In this document: positions 1-6,226 of the stretch, piece by piece | How positions within the stretch are numbered: the first letter of the stretch is position 1 | How the letters are laid out: every line of letters starts with the position of its first letter | From: a virus | Direction: 5' to 3' (one strand) | Virus record (IMG/VR): IMGVR_UViG_3300034082_000141 | Span: 1 to 22,747 of that record | DNA length: 22,747 nt | Program-made: the position numbers and the translations under genes | Notes under the pieces: model-generated | Databases searched by the model: none | What the model was told of the DNA's origin: nothing | What the model saw: the letters and a program-made list of their open reading frames with translations, nothing else

Positions 1-1
1 G

Positions 2-1237
2 CAGCATTTGGAAGATGTTAAGAACAAGAAGGAGGCACTACTCGAAGCAGCAGCCGCAGATAAAGACACGCTCATGTCAAACGATAAGTTTGCTGAGTTA
101 CTGAAGATGTTAAGGGTAGACCCGCCAACTAAGATCAGCGCACGCACGGGCAAGACCGCATGGGCATTTGCCAAGACAGACGAGGAGTTCAAGAAACTGG
201 CATCGCATCCCGACCCTCGCGTTCAGGCTTTGGTTGCGGCTCGCCTTGGTAACAAAACAACTTTGGAAGAAACACGCACGCAACGGTTCATCGACATAGC
301 CAAGCGTGGCAAGCTACCTGTACCCATTAAATACTACGCAGCTCACACAGGGCGTTGGGGTGGGGACGACAAGATCAATCTACAGAACTTACCTAGTCGT
401 GGAGCTAACGCTAACAAGCTCAAGCTATCTATCAAAGCGCCAGACGGATGGGTGCTGGTGGATGCTGACTCTTCACAGATCGAGGCTCGCACAGTTGCAT
501 GGCTAGCGGGGCAAGACGACTTGGTTGATGCGTTTACAAGGGGAGAAGATGTATACAAGATTATGGCATCAGCGATATATGGCAAAGCAGTTTCAGAAAT
601 CACTAAGGATGAACGGTTTGTTGGTAAGACGACTATCCTCGGGGCGGGTTATGGTATGGGCGCCAAGAAGTTCCAAGCACAGCTCAAGGGTTTTGGCGTG
701 GATGTTGACGAGGCTGAGTGCCAGAGGATCATCACGATCTATAGATCGACCTACCCTAAAATTCCGTCGTTGTGGAAAGAAGCGCATCGGTGTCTTGAAG
801 CCATCATTGCGGGAAACCATGCGACCTTGGGGCTAAAAGGGGTACTAGAGTTCAGTGCTGAGAACAAGGGCTTTAAGTTACCAAGCGGGCTGTGGCAACG
901 CTACGAGGGACTCAAGGAAGTAACCGACCCCCAAGGCAACAGGCAGTATGAGTACCAGACCCGCAAAGGTGCTGTCAAGTTGTATGGCGGCAAGATTGTG
1001 GAGAACATTTGTCAAGCCCTAGCCCGGTGCGTAATCGCTGAACAGATGTTAAAAATCGGCAATAAGTACCGTGCTGTGTTGACAGTTCATGACGCAGTAG
1101 CCGCACTTGTACCGGAGGCTGATGTTAAAGAAGGTCAGGAGTACATTGAGCAGTGCATGAGATGGCGTCCCACATGGGCGCAGACCCTACCATTAAATTG
1201 TGAATCAGGAGCAGGTAAGTCGTATGGAGAATGCTAA
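2..1237 (+). CDS. polA: DNA polymerase family A (PolA-type), 5'-partial
   Basis: Template-directed DNA polymerase, presumably the phage replicase. The frame is open to the left edge (a TTG at 8 is just an internal Leu codon), so the N-terminus and any 3'-5' exonuclease domain lie outside; about 411 residues are visible. Seen: the TGRW...NLQNLPSRG motif, motif A as DSSQIEAR (usual DYSQIELR), motif B as R-x3-K-TTIL-GAGYG (codons 614-655), and motif C as TVHDAV (1082-1099). The residue four after the motif B lysine is Leu (codon 638-640), where E. coli has Phe762 and T7 has Tyr526. The acidic residue after the motif C Asp is Ala (1094-1096). The gene heads the rightward replication block, and its 3' end overlaps the next small gene. 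Family assignment is very secure; polymerase properties are inferred. Confidence 0.95.
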   Translation, partial: QHLEDVKNKKEALLEAAAADKDTLMSNDKFAELLKMLRVDPPTKISARTGKTAWAFAKTDEEFKKLASHPDPRVQALVAARLGNKTTLEETRTQRFIDIAKRGKLPVPIKYYAAHTGRWGGDDKINLQNLPSRGANANKLKLSIKAPDGWVLVDADSSQIEARTVAWLAGQDDLVDAFTRGEDVYKIMASAIYGKAVSEITKDERFVGKTTILGAGYGMGAKKFQAQLKGFGVDVDEAECQRIITIYRSTYPKIPSLWKEAHRCLEAIIAGNHATLGLKGVLEFSAENKGFKLPSGLWQRYEGLKEVTDPQGNRQYEYQTRKGAVKLYGGKIVENICQALARCVIAEQMLKIGNKYRAVLTVHDAVAALVPEADVKEGQEYIEQCMRWRPTWAQTLPLNCESGAGKSYGEC

Positions 1238-1409
1238 AACAGTTGAGTATGTGTCGTATCAACTTGAACTTAAAAAGGAGATGAAGCTAGCACAGGAAGC
1301 CTTGACCCGCAGTGATTACAAACAAGCAATGGAGCATTGCATCAACATGCAGGTAGAAGTAAAGATGTTATCTAACGCAGTAAGTACTTGGATTAAAGAG
1401 AACCAATAA
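1224..1409 (+). CDS. small hypothetical protein, 61 aa
   Basis: Unrecognised early protein, predicted to be almost entirely alpha-helical, with the amphipathic stretch ELKKEMKLAQEALTRSD followed by two cysteine/methionine-rich turns. I chose ATG 1224, which lies inside the 3' end of the polymerase gene, because AGGAG sits 12 bases upstream at 1207-1211. A GTG at 1200 would add eight residues but lacks a comparable site. Its stop (1407-1409) overlaps the ATG of the next tiny gene as TAATG, so translation is probably coupled. The length and helical character would suit a protein-binding accessory factor, but nothing in the sequence names a function. Confidence 0.7.
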   Translation: MENAKTVEYVSYQLELKKEMKLAQEALTRSDYKQAMEHCINMQVEVKMLSNAVSTWIKENQ

Positions 1410-1513
1410 TGGTAGACCTACTGCTAGCCTTTTTTGTTGTAACCGGTTCAATACTACTGGTGGGGTTGGTAGTAGGTTTTATTATTTGGTTGTCAATAAA
1501 AATAGGAGATTAA
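1409..1513 (+). CDS. 34-aa single-span membrane microprotein
   Basis: A very short frame that starts on the stop codon of the preceding gene (TAATG) and ends one base before the next GTG start. The protein begins MVDLLLAFFVV and continues with about 27 uninterrupted non-polar residues, finishing WLSIKIGD. This is one textbook membrane helix with an acidic residue near the N-terminus and a lysine near the C-terminus. Its end codons also contain the GGAGA ribosome binding site of the next gene. Known phage proteins of this shape include small holin-like, superinfection-exclusion or membrane-anchoring factors; which of these applies cannot be told. The exact packing between neighbours and the hydrophobic composition support a real gene, but nothing else does. 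Confidence 0.55.
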   Translation: MVDLLLAFFVVTGSILLVGLVVGFIIWLSIKIGD

Positions 1514-1514
1514 A

Positions 1515-1739
1515 GTGAACAGAGACTTGAGAGACTACGAGCAGTTGTTGCGTGTACTGGACAACGGTTGGTTTATCACGGAGGAAGAGATGGCGCAGGT
1601 AGCTAACATCATCCGCGCACTGAAAGAAGACGCAGACCGATACCGTTGGTTAAACCAAGTGACGCATCAGATGTTTATGGTCACAGAGAAGCAGCTAAAC
1701 GAGCAGGTTGATCGTGCCATGAATGGGGGACGGGAATGA
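1515..1739 (+). CDS. small phage protein with EDADRYRWL motif, 74 aa
   Basis: Helical protein of unknown role. The central EDADRYRWLNQ stretch (residues 44-54) matches a short motif that recurs in many otherwise unrelated phage early proteins, often annotated as hypothetical or Eaa/Ea8.5-like. The start is GTG 1515, preceded by GGAGA at 1504-1508 at suitable spacing. The stop overlaps the next ATG as ATGA at 1736-1739, so the pair is translationally coupled. No catalytic motif, signal or membrane segment is visible. Likely an accessory early protein; the motif resemblance is from memory of phage families and is not proof of homology. Confidence 0.75.
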   Translation: MNRDLRDYEQLLRVLDNGWFITEEEMAQVANIIRALKEDADRYRWLNQVTHQMFMVTEKQLNEQVDRAMNGGRE

Positions 1740-1993
1740 TTGAAGACGATGATGACATCCAACAGTATGTTGCACAGCGCAAGTGGGTCGGGCTGACGGA
1801 TGCTGATTGGGGTCAGCTATGGCAGGACTTTGAAGACGCTTGTGATGAGTTGGAGGTTGCGTATCAAGAAGAAGCACAAAAGAAACACGGTGAAGGACAC
1901 TACTACATGAGTTCAGAAGATCAATGGGAATACGACAAGAGAACCATCCGCGATTTAGTCGAAGCCAAACTCAAGGAGAAGAACGGTGGATGA
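1736..1993 (+). CDS. acidic small phage protein, 85 aa
   Basis: Very acidic protein that opens MIEDDDDIQQYV. The segment RKWVGLTDADWGQLWQ (residues about 14-29) resembles the WVGLTD(E/D) motif seen in many small phage hypothetical proteins, and the C-terminal helix ends AKLKEKNGG. The start overlaps the previous stop as ATGA. The last codons (1973-1985) contain AAGGAG, the ribosome binding site for the next gene, so the C-terminal KEKNGG is partly dictated by that signal. High negative charge could suit a DNA mimic or protein-binding role, but this is speculation; I do not recognise a function. Confidence 0.78.
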   Translation: MIEDDDDIQQYVAQRKWVGLTDADWGQLWQDFEDACDELEVAYQEEAQKKHGEGHYYMSSEDQWEYDKRTIRDLVEAKLKEKNGG

Positions 1994-2396
1994 AGACAAC
2001 AAACGCGCAAAATTGGTGAGTTATCCTCCATCAGAAATATTAGATTACACGATAGAAGACCTTGTTGATAATAGCGAGTACATAGGATTTTATTTACCAT
2101 ATCAATGGTCACAAGGGAGCGGAGATGGTATTGGCAACCCATGCCCTGAAGACCCTTTAACTATTTACTGGACTGCTGATGTAAACGGATGTGACGATAG
2201 AGTGACATATAAAACAACCTTTGGTGCTTTGTTGGATGATGTTTTTGAAGGCTATGAGTTATGGCAGGAAGATACACCAATGATAGGTTCAAAAGATGTG
2301 CCGATTTTTGTGGGTATTCGTGATGCCCTGCAAAAAGAAATAGACAGGCTGAACGTGTGGATTGATACCGCTAAACCAGAAGAGAAGAACACATGA
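1986..2396 (+). CDS. hypothetical protein, 136 aa
   Basis: Unrecognised soluble protein with acidic and aromatic residues spread along its length, two cysteines (in NPCPED and NGCDD) and no membrane segment. The C-terminal third (GIRDALQKEIDRLNVWIDTA) is a probable helix. It starts at GTG 1986, eight bases before the end of the upstream gene, with GGAG at 1975-1978. An ATG at 1990 lies in a different frame and gives only a nonamer. The stop overlaps the next ATG as ATGA at 2393-2396. Codon spacing and gene packing match its neighbours, so it is very likely expressed; function unknown. Confidence 0.78.
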   Translation: MDEDNKRAKLVSYPPSEILDYTIEDLVDNSEYIGFYLPYQWSQGSGDGIGNPCPEDPLTIYWTADVNGCDDRVTYKTTFGALLDDVFEGYELWQEDTPMIGSKDVPIFVGIRDALQKEIDRLNVWIDTAKPEEKNT

Positions 2397-2614
2397 CTGA
2401 CGAAGACCTAATCAGACGCGCAAAGATAGCATGGCACAACAACGACACTCAACACATTGCACTACCCATATACTCGACAAGCAGCGCACATCTACTGGAC
2501 ATTGCTTTTTACAAAGAGGGACATGAGTGGGTTGGTAGAATCAGCCACGAAGATATGGTTGAGCTAGTACGGGTTGCTGAAGTTTTGAGGAAGGAGAAGA
2601 ATGGTGGGAGCTAA
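2393..2614 (+). CDS. hypothetical protein, 73 aa
   Basis: Small alpha/beta-type protein (helix DEDLIRRAKIAWHN, strands around IALPIYS and LLDIAFY, final helix VELVRVAEVLRKEKNGG). No catalytic motif is recognised. It starts inside the previous stop (ATGA), and its final codons carry AAGGAG at 2591-2596, which serves the next gene starting at 2601. The C-terminal KEKNGG repeats that of the gene ending at 1993, a consequence of sharing the same embedded ribosome binding cassette. It belongs to the cluster of coupled early genes; role unknown. Confidence 0.77.
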   Translation: MTDEDLIRRAKIAWHNNDTQHIALPIYSTSSAHLLDIAFYKEGHEWVGRISHEDMVELVRVAEVLRKEKNGGS

Positions 2615-2822
2615 AACAAAACCCCCGCTGTATCGACAGACCATACCGCTCGAAGATCAGGGCAAGGTCATCACTAGCAGGTACTACAGCGTCAAGCCTG
2701 AGTCGCATCATCTAGGTACGATGCTGAACCCGTACTACAAAGAGTGCAACCTACGCATCGACTGGGGTATGGACGGTGGCATATATAAAGTTGAATTTCA
2801 AAACGTGGAGAAGAACGCATGA
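2601..2822 (+). CDS. hypothetical protein, 73 aa
   Basis: Small, slightly basic protein of predicted beta character, with segments such as KVITSRYYSV and CNLRIDWGMDGGIYKVEF suggesting a short sheet. No recognised family. The start overlaps the preceding gene by 14 bases in another frame and is preceded by AAGGAG at 2591-2596. Its own end (VEKNA) encloses GGAG at 2807-2810, the signal for the next gene, and the stop overlaps that start as ATGA. Position and coupling support expression; function cannot be assigned. Confidence 0.75.
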   Translation: MVGAKTKPPLYRQTIPLEDQGKVITSRYYSVKPESHHLGTMLNPYYKECNLRIDWGMDGGIYKVEFQNVEKNA

Positions 2823-3034
2823 ATGAAGAAGAAGCATGGCAGGAACTTGAACGCAAGCAGCGCAAGGCAGAGGAGCAACACACCACTACCGAAGCTCAGG
2901 TCAAGGCAATGGAATTTATTAACGATCACGCAAGCGAGCTAGGTATCATGACGCTACGCAAAGCGTTTGAGATTGGCTACCGCAGAGGTGTGTATGCAGA
3001 AACTTGGAGACAAGATGCCACACATAAACCTTAG
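2819..3034 (+). CDS. hypothetical helical protein, 71 aa
   Basis: Charged, almost wholly helical protein beginning MNEEEAWQELERKQRKAEEQ, a probable coiled coil, followed by a second helix pair around KAMEFINDHASELG and RKAFEIGYRRGVYAETW. The second half resembles the compact helical bundles of small phage early proteins, but no named family is evident. It starts on the previous stop (ATGA) with GGAG at 2807-2810. It overlaps the following winged-helix gene by 20 bases if that gene starts at 3015. Confidence 0.75.
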   Translation: MNEEEAWQELERKQRKAEEQHTTTEAQVKAMEFINDHASELGIMTLRKAFEIGYRRGVYAETWRQDATHKP

Positions 3035-3365
3035 AGCGCAGAACCCTGTGCGTATACAGGAAGGACTTAAAGAGATAGGTGAGGCGACTAGCTTTGATTT
3101 GTCCGAACACGTTGACTTACCACTTGCTACAGTATCGGCTGTGATTGCTGAGTTGTATAGACGAGGCATGGTGCATATCTCTGGGTGGTCACGCAACAAG
3201 CAAGGCACACCAATTAAGGTATACGGTTGGGGTGAAGGTGAGGACGCCAAGCAACCCATCAAAGGAAGCAAGCCTAAGAAAGTAATTGAGGTTGAGGTGC
3301 AGTTGCCTTTCCCTCGATGCGATGTAGCCGCTGAATGGCTTACACATCTTGTGGCACAAAACTAA
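3015..3365 (+). CDS. winged helix-turn-helix protein, 116 aa
   Basis: Probable DNA-binding protein. Residues about 10-75 look like a winged helix: a first helix (IQEGLKEIGE), a second (FDLSEHVDL), a recognition helix (ATVSAVIAELYRRGMV), then a wing containing VHISGWSRNKQGTPIKVYGW. A basic linker (KGSKPKKVIEVE) leads to a short C-terminal helix. I chose ATG 3015 because GGAGA lies at 3006-3010; a start at 2967 would add 16 residues but overlap the previous gene by 68 bases. It may regulate early or late transcription, or act at a replication site. The fold is inferred by eye from MarR/ArsR-like patterns, not from a match. Confidence 0.7.
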   Translation: MPHINLRAQNPVRIQEGLKEIGEATSFDLSEHVDLPLATVSAVIAELYRRGMVHISGWSRNKQGTPIKVYGWGEGEDAKQPIKGSKPKKVIEVEVQLPFPRCDVAAEWLTHLVAQN

Positions 3366-3409
3366 GAATTACGATAGGATATGGGTAGAACTGTAACCAA
3401 AGGCACTTC

Positions 3410-4084
3410 ATGAAACCCAACTATACGTGGTCGTATTCGTCTCTTGATCTCTTTAAGCAATGCCCACAAAAGTACTATCGCCTACGGGTAGTTAAAGATG
3501 TTAAAGATCCGCCTACTGAACACTTAACCTATGGGTTAGCAGTACATAAAGCTGCCGAGGATTACATCAGCCAAGGCACACCGATACCCGAGAAGTTTGC
3601 AAGCATCTTACAAGAACCCCTTGACCGGCTAATTGCAATGGAGGGGGAGAAGCACTGCGAGCTACGACTTGGGTTGACTCAGAACTTAGATGCTTGCAAG
3701 TTCTTTGACCAAGAAGTTTGGTGGCGTGGGGTGGCTGATCTAATAATCATAAACAATGACTATGCGTATGTGGTTGACTATAAAACCGGTAAATCGTCCA
3801 AGTACGCAGACACCCAGCAGCTTGAGATATTGTCGCTAGCCGTATTCAAGCACTTCCCACAGGTAAAGAAGATCAAAGCGGGGTTGCTGTTTGTAGTGGC
3901 TAATGATCTAATTAAGGCTAGCTACGAGCAGGATAAATCCGGAGTTTACTGGACAAAGTGGCTGGAAGATACTGGGCGTCTTGAAGCCGCTATCACTAAC
4001 GGTGTATGGAACAAGAAGCCTAACTTCACTTGCCGCCAGTACTGCCCTGTGCATGACTGCGAACACAATGGAAAAGGTCACTGA
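3410..4084 (+). CDS. PD-(D/E)XK nuclease, Cas4/RecB-like
   Basis: Probable single-strand or end-processing nuclease used in phage recombination or replication. The 224 residues carry the family signature in order: SSLDLFKQCPQKYYRLR (9-25) with Cys18, His46 in GLAVHKAAE, Asp110 in RGVADL, the catalytic DYK at 123-125 followed by TGK, and Gln136/137 in TQQLEILSLAVF. The C-terminus adds Cys208, Cys212 and Cys217. One N-terminal plus three C-terminal cysteines is how Cas4 and AddB hold a 4Fe-4S cluster, although the spacing here is C-x3-C-x4-C rather than the commoner C-x2-C-x5-C. ATG 3410 has only a weak upstream AAAGG. It is followed within two bases by the HNH-like gene. Confidence 0.88.
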   Translation: MKPNYTWSYSSLDLFKQCPQKYYRLRVVKDVKDPPTEHLTYGLAVHKAAEDYISQGTPIPEKFASILQEPLDRLIAMEGEKHCELRLGLTQNLDACKFFDQEVWWRGVADLIIINNDYAYVVDYKTGKSSKYADTQQLEILSLAVFKHFPQVKKIKAGLLFVVANDLIKASYEQDKSGVYWTKWLEDTGRLEAAITNGVWNKKPNFTCRQYCPVHDCEHNGKGH

Positions 4085-4085
4085 T

Positions 4086-4397
4086 ATGCCGTACACAAAA
4101 AGCCCCCGTCCGTACAAGAAAGAATACGCTTTACAGAAAGCTCGTGGAGAGCATGACAATCGTATGGAACGACAGCGTGGTCGTCGCAAGCTAGATAAAG
4201 AAATGCCAGATAGTAATGGCAACGGTAAAGCAGATGCCCGTGAAGGTAAAGATGTATCCCACGTCAAAGCATTGGACAAGGGTGGTTCAAATAAACATGG
4301 GTTGCGTATTCAGTCCGCTGCAAAAAACCGTTCGTTCAAGCGTGACTCAAAGGGTAACCTCGTATCAGAAATTAGTAGTAAAGAACGTAAAAAGTAA
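4086..4397 (+). CDS. basic HNH-like protein (HNN variant), 103 aa
   Basis: Small, strongly basic protein. The first half (KSPRPYKKEYALQKARGEHD, then RMERQRGRRKLDKE) is a highly charged helix. The second half contains GKDVSHVKALDKGGSNKHGLR and SAAKNRSF, which matches the shape of an HNH nuclease core with His59, Asn69 and Asn81, the last position being Asn rather than His. Zinc cysteines are absent. Phages commonly carry such short proteins, annotated as HNH endonuclease or hypothetical. Start ATG 4086 follows the nuclease stop by one base; an upstream ATG at 3981 would run through that gene. A DNA-binding or nicking role is plausible, and activity is uncertain. Confidence 0.65.
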   Translation: MPYTKSPRPYKKEYALQKARGEHDNRMERQRGRRKLDKEMPDSNGNGKADAREGKDVSHVKALDKGGSNKHGLRIQSAAKNRSFKRDSKGNLVSEISSKERKK

Positions 4398-4620
4398 GTA
4401 TCATTAATTTGTAGTCTTTGGTTTGTTGTACATGGTGACCGCGCGTTAGATGTGAGTGGGGCGGTCAGGGTTTAGATATTTTCCCACAAGAAACCGCATC
4501 AGTCAGTGCTAGGGCAATCCCTTTACCTCAAGCGAGCTGACCGATTGACCACCGTAAGTGGTTGTTAAGAAGGCTAAATCGAAACATCGGTTTAGCCCGT
4601 ATTGCGTTCTGGAGAAGAGA
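4398..4620 (+). other. structured gap upstream of SNF2 helicase gene
   Basis: Largest non-coding stretch in the replication block (160 bases if the helicase starts at GTG 4558, 223 if at TTG 4621). It is rich in complementary segments. TGACCGC (4436-4442) pairs with GCGGTCA (4461-4467). The same GCGGTCAG can alternatively pair with ACCGC (4493-4497) or, through CGGTCAG, with CTGACCG (4537-4543). A separate nested hairpin is GTCA (4502-4505) and GCT (4508-4510) with AGC (4535-4537) and TGAC (4538-4541), enclosing AGGG-CAAT-CCCT (4511-4522). Competing pairings of one segment are typical of regulatory leaders. No promoter, tRNA or known RNA family was recognised. Confidence 0.4.
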
Positions 4621-6177
4621 TTGCAGATTATAGAAAATAAAGCGTTGCTACTAAAGCTACGCGACCCCGGCAGGGTTACAACCGTCATACCGAAATCAAA
4701 AGTACTTGATTCGGGCGAAGTGCTAGTGAAGTGGGGGCTGGAAGAAGCTCAGGTACTAAAGAACTTACGTATTAAAAACGTACCGAGTCCGATACTAGGT
4801 AGCTACAGTTGGCCCGGCTACTACAAACCATTTGCACATCAGAAAGAAACTGCGGCGTTCCTCACGCTACACAAGCGAGCGTTTTGTTTCAACGAGCAGG
4901 GGACAGGCAAGACGGGCAGTGTTATATGGGCAGCAGACTACCTACTGTCTATCGGTGCTATTAAGCGTGTGCTTGTGATCTGTCCTCTGTCTATCATGCA
5001 GTCAGCTTGGCAGAATGATTTGTTCAGATTTGCTATGCACCGCACCGTTGCCATTGCGCACAGTTACACCAGAGACAAACGCATACAAGCTGTTAATAGC
5101 GATGCCGAGTTTGTGATTGTGAACTACGACGGACTGAACATTATTCAGGACGCAGTAGCTAAGGGTGGGTTCGACCTAATTGTGATTGACGAGGCTAACG
5201 CATACAAGACTGTCTCCACAACTCGTTGGAAAACTTTAAACGCTATCGTCAAGCCTGACACATGGGTGTGGATGTTGACGGGTACACCTGCATCACAATC
5301 ACCTACGGACGCATACGGTCTGGCTAAGTTAATTGCCCCGAGCCGAGTACCTAAGTTTTACGGATCATTTCGTGACATGGTGATGCAGAAGATCACGCAG
5401 TTTAAATGGATGCCCAAGCCTAGCGCAGAGAACATCGTGCATGATGTACTGCAGCCCGCGATACGGTTCACGAAGGATGAGTGTCTGGATTTACCTGACA
5501 TGACTTACACCACACGCGAAGTACCACTGACTGCACAACAGCTTAAGTACTACGAGATCATCCGTAAGAACATGCTCGCTACAGCAGCGGGGGAAGACAT
5601 CACTACCGTTAACGCGGCAGCTAACCTAAACAAACTGTTGCAGCTTTCATGCGGTGCTGTCTATACGGATAGTGGAGAGGTTGTAACGTTCGATGCGTCT
5701 AACCGTATCAATGCGTTAAAGGAAGTTATAGAAGAAGCAAGCCACAAAGTACTTGTGTTTGTACCGTACAGGCACGCTATTGAATTAGTTACAGCGGAGC
5801 TACGCAAGGATGGTATTGAAACAGAGATTATTAACGGCGCAGTATCAGCGTCCAGAAGGACAGAGATATTCGCAGACTTCCAAACCTCCGACAAACCCCG
5901 AGTCCTTGTTATTCAGCCTCAAGCAGCAGCGCACGGCGTCACGCTCACAGCAGCAAACGTAGTGGTGTGGTTCGCACCCATCACCTCAGTAGAAACTTAC
6001 TTACAAGCTAACGCTCGAGTGCATCGTGCAGGGCAACATAATCCTTGTACCGTCGTGCAACTGCAAGGCTCACCAGTAGAGAAGAAGATGTACAAGATGT
6101 TGGAGTCTAAGGTGGACATCCACAATAAGATGATTGACCTTTATAAAAATGTTTTGGAAGAGGTTGACACTGTATAG
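4621..6177 (+). CDS. SNF2-type superfamily 2 DNA helicase
   Basis: ATP-dependent DNA translocase/helicase, analogous in role to T4 UvsW-type enzymes in replication and recombination. Motifs in order: Walker A in NEQGTGKTGSV, motif Ia around VICPLSIMQSAW, Walker B in LIVIDEANAYK (DEAN), motif III in MLTGTPASQSP, then the C-terminal helicase lobe with KVLVFVPYRHA, QAAAHGVTLT and the arginine-finger motif QANARVHRAGQ. I favour TTG 4621 (GGAG at 4611-4614, six bases spacing; 518 aa). GTG 4558 directly follows an in-frame stop, has no ribosome binding site and would add 21 basic residues. The 3' end contains the -35 box of the next promoter. Confidence 0.9.
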   Translation: MQIIENKALLLKLRDPGRVTTVIPKSKVLDSGEVLVKWGLEEAQVLKNLRIKNVPSPILGSYSWPGYYKPFAHQKETAAFLTLHKRAFCFNEQGTGKTGSVIWAADYLLSIGAIKRVLVICPLSIMQSAWQNDLFRFAMHRTVAIAHSYTRDKRIQAVNSDAEFVIVNYDGLNIIQDAVAKGGFDLIVIDEANAYKTVSTTRWKTLNAIVKPDTWVWMLTGTPASQSPTDAYGLAKLIAPSRVPKFYGSFRDMVMQKITQFKWMPKPSAENIVHDVLQPAIRFTKDECLDLPDMTYTTREVPLTAQQLKYYEIIRKNMLATAAGEDITTVNAAANLNKLLQLSCGAVYTDSGEVVTFDASNRINALKEVIEEASHKVLVFVPYRHAIELVTAELRKDGIETEIINGAVSASRRTEIFADFQTSDKPRVLVIQPQAAAHGVTLTAANVVVWFAPITSVETYLQANARVHRAGQHNPCTVVQLQGSPVEKKMYKMLESKVDIHNKMIDLYKNVLEEVDTV

Positions 6178-6192
6178 TTATAGTACTAAAAT
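6164..6192 (+). promoter_or_regulatory. near-consensus sigma70 promoter
   Basis: TTGACA at 6164-6169, exactly 17 bases, then TAAAAT at 6187-6192 (five of six matches to TATAAT). The -35 box lies in the last codons of the helicase gene. Initiation would fall near 6199, about 28 bases ahead of ATG 6227. It would drive the coiled-coil, DNA-binding, helix-turn-helix and primase-helicase genes independently of the upstream cluster, consistent with use of host RNA polymerase. Confidence 0.65.
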
Positions 6193-6226
6193 CTAGATGT
6201 AGTTAAAAACATAAAGGAAGAAGAGC

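Noticed and set aside
8-10. TTG at 8 as the true start of the polymerase
   Set aside because: The frame is open to the window edge and the visible part lacks the upstream domain expected of family A polymerases, so it is truncated by the window.
1200-1223. GTG start at 1200 for the 61-aa protein
   Set aside because: No ribosome binding site at usable spacing; ATG 1224 has AGGAG upstream.
3349-3375. Possible promoter TTGTGG...TACGAT before the nuclease gene
   Set aside because: Poor box matches and a 15-base spacer; not convincing.
4461-4555. Minus-strand tRNA-like element: GGTGGTC and GACCGCC could form a 7-bp acceptor stem, with a D-arm-like TCAGCTC nearby
   Set aside because: No T-loop consensus, no 5-bp anticodon stem with a 7-base loop, no proper D-stem partner, and too long (about 95 bases). 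Treated as part of a structured leader.
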